Below are positions 47,905 to 59,125 of a DNA stretch of 64,000 nt, piece after piece (the stretch's first letter is position 1; each line of letters starts with the position of its first letter). Origin of the DNA: Zea mays (lineage: Eukaryota; Streptophyta; Magnoliopsida; Poales; Poaceae); contig NC_050098.1 of assembly GCF_902167145.1 (NCBI RefSeq), positions 135,792,207 through 135,856,206 of the forward strand, read 5' to 3'. The position numbers and the translations under genes were made by a program. The notes below the pieces were generated by a model that was not told the DNA's origin, searched no databases, and worked only from the letters and a program-made list of their open reading frames with translations.

Positions 47905-50900
47905 TTAAATATCATCAAAATCAGGATCTATTTGTTCTCTTCTATGCAGAGGTCGCCATGTAACTTTTCTCCTAACCGGTTGTCTTCTCCGTCTCTCGGG
48001 AAAAGTTAAGTCGTTAACGTCTGCAACTAGTGAATCTAATGTCGGTGCAGGATCAATATGAAAACTAGTTGGCAACTCTTCTTCTTGAAACACCTCATCA
48101 ACCTGCTCAAGGTGACCAATTTGATATTCGTCCTCACCAGGAGTGTATAGGCGTTCGCGGGGATTTACATTGTACACAACCCTCCATTTAGACAACTTTT
48201 TGCATGGATATGTCGAGAAATAAACTTGGTCTGCTTGATGGGCAAGGATATACGTGTCGTGTCCTTGAAGCAATTTCTCAGGTTGGATCTGTGTCATCCC
48301 AAATTCGGTCCTATAATACTTCGGGTCATACCATTTACACTCAAAGAAAACTAGCGCTAAAGGCTTATTTCCAGCAAATGTAATCTCGATTATATTTTTG
48401 ATTTTCCCGTAATAGCAGGCTTCGTGTCCTTCCATGTCGGTTGCCCTAGTAACGACTCCACTATTTTGAGTGGCGGCCATAGGATGACTTGATTCGAAAA
48501 TGCTTGAACGAAAGCGATATCCATTGACGTCGTAACGTCCATAGCTTTTGGCAGTTACGCTTCCAATAGATAACTGACGTAAGTCATCATTCAAATTCAT
48601 TTCCTCCCCAAACTGTCAATCATACCACAAAGCATTAGCAAATTCTGTAATATTAGTTAAATTAAATTAGCTCCCGGAGCCACATAATTAAGACTTACAC
48701 GGTCCCGAAGCCACATAATGAAATTAGGTCGCCCATGCATACCATCGCGTCGCAATTTGTCTATGTCTCTCGCTGTTGGCCTACCGAGACACCTCATGTT
48801 TTGTTCATCAAACTCGCTGTCAAATATTATTGTATGACATGAGATATTTGATAACATAAACTAATTCACATATGAACAGTTTAAGAAAACAAGTCTTACA
48901 CAAAGTATTTCTCCACCTCAGGCATATTCGTGAACATGTACAGTAAAGCAGACTTTCGTTCTTCCATACTAAGGTGATATGCCTTGGGTGGACCAACGGC
49001 TTTGCCGTTTGTCTGAAAAATCGAAAGATTACTACACGGAGGCATCTCTCGTTCATCATCATGGTACCTTTTCTTTCGAGCAAATACATTATGTTCTTCT
49101 GCAAAGTAACAACTTGTGAAGTGTGCTACCTCCTTTAGTTTAAATTGTTCCGCAATACATCCTTCAACTCTTGCCTTATTGCCCACCATTGCTCTAAGCT
49201 TCTTTAATGCTCTTTCTATATGAAACATCCACCTATACTGAACAGGACCACCGACCTTAGCCTCATATGGAAGATGTATAAAGAGATGCTGCATAGGATT
49301 GAAGAAACCCGGTGGAAATATTTTTTCCAATTTGCACAAAAGCACCGGTGCCTCTTTCTCCAGCTGTTCCATCACATCTCTTCTGATTTCTTTAGCACAC
49401 AACTATCTGTAGAAATAGCTAACTTCAGCTAACGTTTTCCACACAGCTTCGGAAATGTACCCACGAAACATTACAGGCATGAGCCTCTCCATAATTATGT
49501 GGAAGTCATGGCTCTTCAGTCCATTCATCTTCATTGTCTTCAAGTTCACAGATCTTCTAAAACCAGCGGCATAACCATCGGGGAATTTAATATCCTTCAT
49601 CCACTTCATCACTTCTTTCCGTTGCTTAGATTTCAGACAATAGTCAGCTTTTGGTTTGCCTCCGTTTTCTCTAAGCACTAGGGTTGGACGATCACATATC
49701 ACTGCTAAGTCCATGCGTGCCTTGTCATTGTCTTTCGTTTTATCAGGGAAATCCATGCATGTATTTATGAGGGCTTGGCAAAAGTTACTCTCTTGATGCA
49801 TGACGTCGATGTTGTGCATCAAAATCAATGAGTTAGCATAAGGAAGCTCCCACAAGCCACATATGTGAGTCCAGTTATGCTCCTCACCAAAACCTTGATA
49901 CCTTTTCCCACTCTCGTCTAGGACAAGTTTCATATGCTCTTCTGTAATTTCTATCCCACTACGTCGCTTGGGCGGTCCCTTCGTGACGATGGTGCCCTTC
50001 CTAAATTCCTTTCTCTGCCTTCTGAAGGGGTGATTGAAGGGTAGAAAACATCTATGGCAATCAAAGTAACATATCTTGCCACCAGCACTAAGACGAAAAC
50101 AATCTGTATCTTTAGCACAATAAGGACACGTCAATCTACCATGCACGCTCCATCCAGAGAAAATACCATACGCCATAAAATCATGAACCGAGAATAGATA
50201 TGCAACACGAAGATTGAATTTCTGCTTCTTGAAGCAATCATAGGCTTCCACACCTTGCCATAGCTTCTTTAACTCTTCAATCAGTGGTTGAAGCATCACA
50301 TTGAGGCGTACGCCAGGATGCTCAGGACCAGGTATAACAAGACATAGGAACATAAACTCATATTTCATGCAAAGAGCAGGTGGAAGGTTGTACGGTATGG
50401 CAATGACAGGCCAACATGAATACGACGCAGCGGTCATATTGAACGGCGTGAAACCATCAGTTGCCAAGCCGATACGAACGTTTCTTGCATCGCTGGCAAA
50501 ATCTGGGTCAAATTTGTCAAGAGCCTTCCATGCATCACCATCTGACGGGTGCACCATTAACCCATCTTGTCTGTCCGTACAATCTTTATGCCACCTCATG
50601 TGCATAGCGGTCTTCCTCGAGAGAAACAAACGTTTCACTCTAGGAGTGAGAGGCATGTACCGAAGCTGTTTATGTGCAACCTTTGTCACCACCTTCTCCC
50701 CATCTTCATTTACAAGCTCCACGTACCTCGACTTCCCACATTTTAAGCATTTCTGTTCTCTGCCATGTTCCTTCCAAAAAAGCATACAGTTGTCTTGGCA
50801 AACATCAATCTTCTCATACTCCATACCAAGACCTTCAAGCAATTTCTTGGACTGGTACATGTCTTTGGGCATCTTGTGACCCGTAGGAAGAACCTCGCTA

Positions 50901-51421
50901 ATCAAATCCACAAGCTGCTTGTAACAATTAATTGAGAATGCAAACTTGGACTTGATTGACATCAGCCGGGTCACGAATTCCAGTACGGTCACGTCAGTGT
51001 GCCCGTGAAGAGGCTCTTCTGACGCTTTGAGTAGGTCGAAGAACTTCTGAACCTCCGGTGTAGGTGAATCATGATGATCTGGTGCCAGTTCAGGTTGCAG
51101 ATCCTCAAGCATCTGGTCCATCCTATCAACATCATCTTCACCATCATCAACTTCTACTTCTGTTGCTCGTTCAACATCTTCACCGTGGAGATACCAGACC
51201 TTATAGCCTGGCACGAAACCATGTGAGCACAGGTGTAGTGTGACCTGCCTCTTGGTGTGGCTCGTCATATTTCTACATTTATTGCATGGACACCTAATAT
51301 TATCTATTTGTGACAAAGCAGCTGCATGGTCCAGAAATATCTGCGTCTTGGCAAACCATTCACTTGTGTGACACCCACCCTTCTTGAAACCTTCATACAT
51401 CCAATCACGTCTATCACCCAT
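47905..51421 (-). pseudogene. TNP2-type CACTA transposase, 3 exons, one amber stop
   Basis: This is the catalytic transposase of the CACTA element. Exons (minus strand): 51421-48900, 48816-48699 and 48612-47905, with consensus GT-AG sites and matching phases, giving 1116 codons with TAA 47907-47905. ATG 51421 was chosen (MGDRRDWMYEGF), the usual start of the transposase-associated domain (residues ~5-85, including CPCNKCRN). The TNP2/Transposase_21 region follows (~240-500). A DUF4218-like segment lies at ~674-790 (FPPGFFNPMQHLFIHLPYEA) and a DUF4216-like one at ~930-1010 (YYGKIKNIIEI, FECKWYDP). TAG at 49405-49403 interrupts the frame between YFYR and LCAKEI. Unless it is read through, the catalytic part is cut off. 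Confidence 0.85.
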
Positions 51422-52010
51422 TATTGCGGCTGTGTGTACGAGTAAAGAGTGTGTGTGAGACAATCACGTTTCTACACGTCACACATACATCTATAGGTAA
51501 GTAGTAAAACTATATATATACATAAATAACTATATATATACATAAATATCGAAATACAACAATTCAATAACATCAAATTATATAAGTTAAATCTAATTAT
51601 TAAATAACATCAAATTCAACAATTCAATAGCATAAGTTAAATCTATTATACTAATAGAATTAATAATTACCTAACATCAAGCCACACATGTGATATTAAA
51701 CTAACTCTAATCACACTCTAATCACATGTGATATTAAAATAACTCTAATCATATGAAAGTTAACTCCCGTCGGTCATAAAAAACCGACGAAAATAAGCAT
51801 GTATACACAAATTTAACAATCGCACTCGCATTTACATTAACAATCGGACTCGCATTTACATTCAATAATGCATAAAGTCATATAAAAACTAAAAAACACT
51901 ATAAATTAACAATTTTAAACTAACTCTAATCACATTAAAGTTAACTCCCGTCGGCCACAAAAAACCGACGAAAATAATCAATACTTATTTACATATATAT
52001 AAAATTATAC

Positions 52011-52500
52011 CTCAGTTACTGATTCCCGTCGGGGCACGAGCGGACGGTGGACGACGACGGGCTGGGGACGACGACGCTCGGGGTACGAGAAGCTCGGGAG
52101 CTTGTGGTGGCACTCGGGCGGCGGCGGCGGCGCTCCGGGGCGGGCCGACGGCGGCGGCGGCGCTCGGGCGGGGCGGCGGCGGCGCTAGGGCGGGGCGGCC
52201 TCGGGCAAGGTGGCCTCGGGGGCAGGGCGACCTCGGGCTGGGCGGCGGCGCTCAAGCGGCGGCGGTGCTCGGCCACGGCGCCGGTCGGGCAGGGCGGCGG
52301 CGCTGAGGCGGGGCGGCTCGGGCGGGGGCGGCGCGGGCTGGGGCGGCGCTCAGGCGGGGCGGGCTCGGGCGGGGCGGCTCGGGCGGTGGCGGCCTCGCCG
52401 GCGGCGCTCGGGCAGGGGCAGGATCGGGCGGCGGTGGGCGGCGGTTGAGCAGGGCGGCGGCGGTCGGGCAGCGTCGGGAAGAGGAGAAATGAGTCCGCGC
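52011..52500 (-). promoter_or_regulatory. GC-rich leader exon candidate of CACTA element
   Basis: This is very GC-rich DNA with GGCGGCGGC/GCTCGGGCG-type repeats, between the 5' subterminal array and TNP2. It ends (minus strand) at a 5' splice site GAG|GTATAA at 52011/52010, and a candidate acceptor ACACACAG lies at 51433-51430, just before the TNP2 ATG. An 86-codon uORF-like frame lies inside (52276-52016). The position and composition resemble the GC-rich first exon of En/Spm. Confidence 0.5.
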
Positions 52501-52524
52501 GGCTGCGGCCTGGCTCTAAACAGG

Positions 52525-52761
52525 TTAATCCCCGTCGGCTAATGTACGGGGCCGACGGGAATTAACTTATTCCCGTCGGCCAGAGCACAGGGCCGACGGG
52601 GATTAGTTAATCCCCGTGGGCTAGAGACGGGGCCGACGGCAATTATAATAATGGACGTCGGCTATTTTTTGGCCGACGGGAATTAGTTTATTCCCGTCGG
52701 CTTTCGCTCGGGCCGACGGGAATTACCCTGGCCGACGGGAATCAGTAGAATTCCTGTAGTG
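52525..52761. repeat. CACTA subterminal repeat array, 5' end of element
   Basis: Five inverted pairs of (T/A)(T/C)CCCGTCGG and CCGACGG(G/C) lie in 240 bases, ending with a unit abutting the TIR. Two further isolated pairs with ACTCCCGTCGG...CCGACGA lie at about 51765 and 51945, inside the transcribed region. Confidence 0.9.
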
Positions 52762-52845
52762 ATCTTTACCAAGCCTTTAGATGAGCAGACCTTTTGCAAG
52801 TTGCGTAGTGAGCTAAATGTCTTAGATTCGCGGAACTTGGATTGA
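52762..52845 (+). pseudogene. pol: Copia-2 pol, C-terminal remnant after CACTA
   Basis: It starts with the second ATC of the TSD and reads FTKPLDEQTFCKLRSELN to TGA at 52843-52845, matching the Copia-1 pol C-terminus. Confidence 0.92.
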
Positions 52846-53632
52846 TTTATAGCATACATGTGTTTATGCCTTTGATCATGTTCCTTATGCACTTTGTTGT
52901 TTACTTATGGTGCTCAAGTTGTACAAGCACTCCCCGGACCTTACAAGTCCATTTGCAAGTGATGCACAAATTTAGGGGGAGATGTGCTACAACTTGACCC
53001 TTTGAGACTAACTGTGTGCTTGAGTTTGCTTAATTTAGTCTCAAAGGAGGTTTGAAAGGGAAAAAGTGGACTTGGACCATGAAAGACTTCCACTGCACTC
53101 CGATGAGAGGGTAACTTATTCCAAGTTCATCTTCGTACTCTTATTGCCTTTTTACTCTTAGTTGAAGATTTTGGTGAGGCAATGGGGTTAAAGGGCCAAA
53201 AATGATCCCGTTTTGGTGCTTGATGCCAAAGGGGGAGAAAATAAGGCCAAAGCAATAAATGGATCAGCTACCACTTGAGAATTTTGAAAATAATTGAATA
53301 GAGTTTTTGTTTTGTCAAAATACTCTTATTGGCTCTTTTTGTCAAAAGTTGGTCTCTTGTGGGGAGAAGTGTTGATTATGGCAAAAAGGGGGAGTTTTTG
53401 AAATCTTGAATCAATTTCTCTTGGAATGACTCTCTTTATGTCTTAACAAGTGTGTTTGACTTAGAGATAGAAATTTGAGTTTGATTTGCAAAAACAAACC
53501 AAGTGGTGGCAAAGAGTGATCCATATATGCCAAATATGATTCAAAACAAATTTGAGTCTCATTTGCATTGATACTGCACTTGTTCTAGTTGCTTTATGTT
53601 GTGTTGGCATAAATCACCAAAAAGGGGGAGAT
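52846..53632 (+). other. Copia-2 3' untranslated region with polypurine tract
   Basis: There is no gene. GGGGGAG tracts occur at about 52976, 53231 and 53389. The functional polypurine tract AAAAAGGGGGAGAT is at 53619-53632, directly before the LTR. Confidence 0.8.
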
Positions 53633-54867
53633 TGAAAGGGAAATGTGCCCTTGGGCCATTTCTAAGTATTTTGGTGATTGAGTGCCAACGCAAGTACTTT
53701 TGTGTTGATCTATGCAATGTGGTGAACAAAGTGCAAATCATGTCAAAAGGTATGTTTCTAGACTTAGTACTTTGTTTTATGGACTAATGTATTGTGTCTA
53801 AGTGCTGGAAACAGGAAAGATTGAATTAGAAATGAGATGGCTCTGTTCTGCCAAAGTCAGCTCGGTCTGGGTGCACCGGACTGTCCGGTGCGCCAGGCTG
53901 GCTCTTGCGAACTCGCTGCTCTCGAGAATTCAATCGGCGGTGTACGACTATAATTCACCGGACTGTCCGGTGTGCACCGGACTGTCCGGTGAACCAACGG
54001 TCGGCCGGGCCAACGGTCGGATGCGCGATCTGCGCGAGACACGTGGCCGAGCCAACGGTCGGGAGGGGGCACCGGACTGTCCGGTGTGCACCGGACAGTG
54101 TCCGGTGCGCCAACGGCTCCCAGGCGCCAACGGTCGAATACGCCACAGAAGGAAAGAAATCCACACCGGACAGTGTCCGGTGTGCACCGGACTGTCCGGT
54201 GCGCCAGGCGACAGAAGGCAAGAATTGCCTTCCTGGAATGCTCTCAACGGCTCCTAGCTGCCTTGGGGCTATAAAAGGGACCCCTAGGCGCATGGAGGAG
54301 CACACCAAGCATTCTCTAAGCATTCCTAAGCACTAAGACATTGATTCCACGCTTTTGATTCCTTGCAATAGCAATTAGAGCTCTAGTTGAGTTGTGAACT
54401 CATTGAGTTGTGTTGTGAGCTCTTGTTGCGACTTGTGTGCGTGGTGTTGCTATGATTTCTTGTCTTGAGTGTGTTGCTCATCCCTCCCTTACTCCGTGCT
54501 TCTTTGTGATCATCAAAGTGTAAGGGCGAGAGGCTCCAAAGTGTGGAGATTCCTCGCAAACGGGATATAGTAAAGCAAGCAAAACACTGTGGTATTCAAG
54601 TGGGTCTTTGGACCGCTTGAGAGGGGTTGATTGCAACCCTCGTCCGTTGGGACGCCACAACGTGGAGTAGGCGAGCATTGGTCTTGGCCGAACCACGGGA
54701 TAAACCACTGTGCCATCTCTGTGATTGATCTCTTGTGGTTATTGTGTTTTGTTAAGACTCCTTTCTAAGCCACTTGGCATTATTGTGCTAACACCTAATC
54801 AAGCTTTTGTGGATTAAGTTTCAAGCTTCACAGGATCACCTATTCACCCCCCCTCTAGGTGCTCTCA
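53633..54867 (+). repeat. Copia-2 3' LTR (1235 bp)
   Basis: It matches 37953-39198 with about 23 substitutions, lacks one 22-base palindrome unit and has an extra 11 bases near 54312. TATA box at 54270-54276. Palindromes span 53874-54201. Confidence 0.95.
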
Positions 54868-54872
54868 CCTAC

Positions 54873-55504
54873 CCCTAGCTAGCTCAGGCTACGGGGAACA
54901 AGACTGGCGTCCCATCTGGCTCGCCCCGGTAAACAAGTAATGATGGCGCCCCGCATGCCCCATGACGACGGCGGCTCTCAGCCCCCTTACGGAAGCAAGG
55001 AGACGTCAGCAAGGACTCGACAGCCCCGACAGTTGTCCTTCCGCCAGGCTCCAGCGCTCCTCCGACTGCCACGACATCACACGAACAGGGTGCCAAAACC
55101 TCTCCGGCTGCCACGACGGCATGTACTCAGGGCACTAGCTCCTCCCCGCTAGACACGTTAGCACACTGCTACATCTCCCATTGTACACCTGGACCCTCTC
55201 CTTGCGCCTATAAAAGGAAGGTCCAGGGCCCTCTTACAAAAGGTTGGTCGCGCGGGGAAGGACGGGACGACACGCGCATAAGCATCTCGCTCTCTCCCAC
55301 GCGGACGCTTGTAACCCCCTACTGCAAGCGCACCCGACCTGGGCGCGGAACAAACACGAAGGCCGCGGGTTTCCCCTTTTACGCCTGTCTCCCTCCGGCT
55401 TTTCCCCCCTTCGCGCTCCGTCTCGCGCCGACCCATCTGGGCTGGGGCACGCGACGACAAATTACTCGTCGGTCCAGGGACCCCCCGGGTTCGAAACGCC
55501 GACA
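54873..55504 (+). repeat. Huck 3' LTR, second part
   Basis: It resumes after the Copia-2 TSD. It has a TATA box at 55209-55215, U5-like GC-rich sequence and the canonical end CCGACA. It is followed by the TSD AATAC (55505-55509). Confidence 0.93.
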
Positions 55505-58101
55505 AATACGTAAATATAATTATCCTAGACTGACTCACTAGTCGAGTGCGGAAGACACCAAGCATGCTTTAGGATTTACCAAATTTTTGCCGCACTAACA
55601 CATTAATCTACGATGAAGCATGTTAGCAATTCATTAACACATTCGCGACCAATCCCTACGACACACCAAGGAACTATCGCAACCACATATCTATCCAATC
55701 CAACAACAAAATAACCTCGGCTCACCCACGCACCTACGGGTCCCCAAAATACGCACAAGGCATCAACCGCGCAAGTGACTCCAACCGGATTGCTCATACT
55801 CCTCATTCGCATCGACTATCACAATCACCGATCCCATGCATAAAACCAATACCCTCTTCACATAAACATCTACCGATGCATTCCCTAAAACATGATCCGC
55901 ATTTATTTATTTAAACTTAGTCTTCGCATCAGACAAGACATCATATATTTTCCTATCAAAATATAAAAACATCGGAGTTCTTTTCTACTTCGTTTTCCTC
56001 TCTACACGCTTCCATTCATACCAATGTATTTTCGCACACATAATCACACATGCACATCATCGACCAAAACCTAATTAGACTAACTACAAATCGCACACAT
56101 CAAATAACCTCTTGTTCTCTAATCGCAAACGTGATCCTACCAATGCGCATAATCGAAATGCTTTACACACATCCATTCAAAATAATTAATCGAGTCGATC
56201 GAGAGCGATATGCATCGGCTCACCATAAACAAACCCAAACGGTGTTTGTGAGGACGATGGCGATTCCGATTTGTGCATAGCTCCGCACATCGACGAGCGG
56301 CGAGCGGCTTGCCTTCTTTTCCACGCAAAACACGGGGTTCTCCTCCACAAAAATAAAACAAAGCAGCACACATACATAATTAATCATAGGAAAATAATGT
56401 CGATGCGGAATCGAACATGGAGCGTCGCGGTCTCACCGGGGTGAATGACGATGACGACGGGGCTGCGCAAAAACAGCAAACAACCGGCGAGTGTCGACGG
56501 CGTGTTGTTCACTGCGCTTTATAAAATAGCGAGCCCGCAGAGCGCGGAGACGCCGGGGCTGCTGCAGGAAATCGACGACGTGTGGCTTGCTGCGCATTTC
56601 GTCGAGCACATAGCAAGCACCGACGGGGCACTGCGCAGCAGCACACAAGCAGGGAGGACACCGAGTCGCGAGCCATGGCGGGGATGCTCCAAGGCGTCTG
56701 CTACAGTACGCCATGGGGAGTTGGAGGAGTGGCTGGAGCTCTGAGCGCCGGCCATGGAGAGAAGGGGAGGAGCTGCTGCTGCAATTTCTGGGCGCTGTGC
56801 AGAGGAGGGCGCAAGGGGCGGCGTCCATGCTGGAATGGAGCTCGGCCATGGGAGGGAAGATGGCAGGGAGGGCGCTGGAGAACTAGGAAGGGTGCCATGG
56901 CTGCTGGAGGCGCCTACTCCAAGGGAGCTCGGCCATGCGTCCAAGCAGGGAGGGGCGTTGAGGTAGAGGGAAAGCTGCAGGGGGTGGCACCATGGGGAGG
57001 GAGAGCAGAGGCACCGCTCGCCAAAGAAGGAGCAGGGAGGGCGTCGGGTAGAGGAGATGGGAGCAGGGAGCTCGGCGGCCACCATGGCTGGGCTATGGAG
57101 CAGAGGACACGCCTAGGGGGAGGACAGGGAACGCCGGCTGGAGCGACTGCTTGCCTGCAGGGAGTGCATGGCTGCTCTCCATCCCTGTAGGGCGAGCAAC
57201 AGCAGGGGAGGGAGCTCGTCCACGCCATGGAGGAGAGGAGCTCGGCTCCAAGGGAAGAAGACACGCGCGAGGGAGAAGAAGCTGCTGGTGGCGGCTGAAA
57301 AAAAGATAGGGGTGGGAGTGCAAAACAACCCAAGTGCAAGGGAAAGGGGGTCCATATTTATAGAGGAGCCTTAGGGTTAGGGTTTCTTAGTGGGTCTAAT
57401 GGGCTGGGTTTTAAATGGGCTTGGCCCAAAACATGTAATTCGGGCTGCGCTAAATATTTTCCGGAAAAAGGCTCGTGCGGATTTCGTCGGTACGCAAAAT
57501 AGAGTGAACGAGAGTTCGGACGAACGAACGATTGAGCGATTAATTCGGCCGAGAGTTTGATTTGACTTCGCTCGAAATAATTCCCTACGCGTGATTCGGA
57601 AATAAATCGTCCTGAGATTTGATCGGCTTTGGAATTTTAGTCGGAGAAGGCGAATCGTGATATTTTAAAATCGCTGTCGATACGGGGTTTGAGTTATTTA
57701 GCCGAGTCAGATAAAATTGATTAGAGGACGACATATTGAGTATTCCATTTGAGAGTACAGACTCGGATTAAAATAGTCGAACATAGATCAAGGTTCGAAA
57801 AATTAGACTCGGGCTCAGATCAAATAAAAGCCGTCGAGAGTTTGATTTAAAGAGCTTCAGATGAGATTTATAATTCGAGAATGATCTTCGAGTCTGCATT
57901 TTGTTCCGAGAATTAAAAGTTTTAACACGCTCCAAAATTGGTTGTTTCTCGCGATCGAATAACTCTGAATTCGGTGAACTTCCATGAATAATCCTGATAA
58001 ACGGAGATAGACACGATCAAGAAATAGGAAATTTTCACTGAGCCTTCAAGTTAGGGACAAATCTCCCGACATAACACGAAACTGACACCTGGGGTGTCAC
58101 A
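55505..58101 (-). repeat. Chromovirus-type LTR X, right visible segment
   Basis: On the minus strand this is the start of the LTR: TGTGACACCCCAGGTGTCA at 58101. A TATA box (TATAAATA, 57362-57355) follows about 740 bases in, then a GC-rich Ser/Pro-coding-like stretch (56430-57340) and AT-rich sequence up to Huck. Minus-strand ORFs of up to 188 codons in the GC-rich part show no domain, and I do not call them genes. The hairpin terminus is like that of the Tekay LTR. Confidence 0.7.
57355..57362 (-). promoter_or_regulatory. TATA box of LTR X
   Basis: TATAAATA on the minus strand, upstream of CT-rich sequence, is the likely core promoter of the element that owned this LTR. Confidence 0.55.
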
Positions 58102-58428
58102 ATTGCCGCAGGCCATTGTTACGCGCAACTACTTTGGATGAGGCAAACCCTTAGGGACTATGGTTACAAATTAACCAAAGTTCCTCTTCTATGTGATAAT
58201 GAGAGTGCAATCCGCATGACGGATAATCCCGTTGAGCATAGCCGCACTAAACACATAGCCATTCAGTATCATTTCTTAAGGGATCACCAACAAAAGGGAG
58301 ATATCGAGATTGCATACATTAATACTAAAGATCAATTAGCCGATATCTTTACCAAGCCACTTGATGAACAAACTTTTAACAAACTTAGGCATGAGCTAAA
58401 TATTCTTGATTCTAGGAATTTCTTTTGA
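58102..58428 (+). pseudogene. pol: Copia-3 pol C-terminal fragment (RNase H)
   Basis: It is open from the X junction to TGA 58426-58428. It reads [26 protein letters not shown] and KHIAIQYHFLRDH, matching the end of Copia-1 pol. It is truncated by the X insertion rather than by point lesions. Confidence 0.9.
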
Positions 58429-59125
58429 TGTTTTTGCACACATAGCTCATAAGTATACCTTTGATCATGTCTCTTTTATATATGCTATGACTAATGTGTT
58501 TTCAAGTCTATGTCAAACCAAGTCATAGGTATATTGAAAGGGAATTGGAGTCTTCGGCGAAGACAAAGGCTTCCACTCCACTCCATAACTCATCCTTCGC
58601 CGTCGCTCCGCATCACTCTTCAACTTTGGTATAATCTTCACTCATTCATTTATGACCAAAGGGGGAGAAAGCAATTCAAAGGGCTTATATTTCACTCAGA
58701 GTATCCGTTTTTGGCGATTCATGCCAAAGGGGGAGAAAGTATTAGCCCAAAGCAAAAGGACCGCACCACCACCTATTTTTTAAAAACTAATGATTCTCAA
58801 TTGGTAAATTTCAAATTGGTATCTTATTGTGTTCAAAAGGGGGAGAAAGTAGTATTTTCAAAATCAATATCTTAAAACCCTCTTGAACACTAAGAGGAGA
58901 ATTTCATTAAAGGGGAGTTTTGTTTAGTCAAAAACAAAACATGTGGTGCAAGCGTGGTCCAAAATGTTAAAAAAATAAAGAAACAATCCATGTGTATCTT
59001 ATAAGTATTTATATTGGCTCAATTCCAAGTAGCCTTTGCACTTACAATTATGCAAACTAGTTCAATTATGCACTTCTATACTTGCTTTGGTTTGTGTTGG
59101 CATCAATCACCAAAAAGGGGGAGAT
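58429..59125 (+). other. Copia-3 3' untranslated region with polypurine tract
   Basis: There is no gene. GGGGGAG tracts lie at 58661, 58729 and 58839, and the terminal tract AAAAAGGGGGAGAT at 59112-59125 precedes the LTR. Confidence 0.8.

Larger units (their letters stand above)
44743..52761 (-). mobile_element. CACTA (En/Spm) DNA transposon, 8019 bp, near-complete
   Basis: Terminal inverted repeats are CACTACAGGAATTC (14 bases perfect, imperfect beyond), flanked by the 3-base TSD ATC (44740-44742 and 52762-52764). Both ends carry arrays of ATTCCCGTCGG/CCGACGGGAAT subterminal repeats. Two genes read on the minus strand, TNP2-type transposase and then a TnpA-like gene, so the element's 5' end is at 52761. 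Termini, TSD length, subterminal repeats and gene pair all fit an autonomous CACTA layout. The only coding lesion seen is one amber codon in TNP2. Confidence 0.97.
37953..54867 (+). mobile_element. Copia-2: Opie/Ji-type retrotransposon, split by CACTA
   Basis: It is flanked by the perfect TSD CCTAC (37948-37952 and 54868-54872). LTRs are 1246 and 1235 bases, differing by a 22-base and an 11-base indel and about 23 substitutions (~1.9%), so it is older than Copia-1. Its interior is closely similar to Copia-1. Coding sequence carries three stops, two frameshifts and the CACTA insertion at 44743. Confidence 0.95.
11243..55504 (+). mobile_element. Huck-like Tat-lineage Ty3/gypsy retrotransposon, twice interrupted
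   Basis: It is bounded by LTRs TGTCGGGG...CCGACA (5' copy now ends CCGATA) and by the 5-base TSD AATAC (11238-11242 and 55505-55509). Removing Tekay (12799-26483 plus one CACGT) and Copia-2 (37953-54867 plus one CCTAC) leaves about 13.7 kb. The domain order protease, RT, RNase H, second RNase H, integrase, and the long 3' non-pol region, are typical of the Tat lineage. The family name Huck is by recognition of the LTR and gag sequence. Confidence 0.9.
8506..58101 (-). mobile_element. Chromovirus-type LTR X (partial), split by Huck
   Basis: Two segments (8506-11242 and 55505-58101) are joined across the Huck insertion by the AATAC duplication. Together they give at least 5.3 kb of LTR-like sequence with no gag or pol, so what is visible is one LTR. 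It abuts Copia-3 coding sequence at 58102, which shows that X inserted into Copia-3 pol. Whether it is a solo LTR or part of a complete element cannot be decided, because the left side is outside the window. Confidence 0.6.

Noticed and set aside
49220..50886. Plus-strand ORFs inside the TNP2 region (up to 192 codons)
   Set aside because: Shadows of the minus-strand transposase gene.
52047..52542. Gly/Ala/Arg-rich plus-strand ORFs of 110-133 codons
   Set aside because: Composition product of GGCGGC repeats on the strand opposite to the CACTA genes.
56433..57339. Ser/Pro-rich minus-strand ORFs of 138-188 codons and plus-strand ORF of 202 codons in LTR X
   Set aside because: GC-rich leader downstream of the LTR TATA box; both strands open, overlapping frames and no domain.
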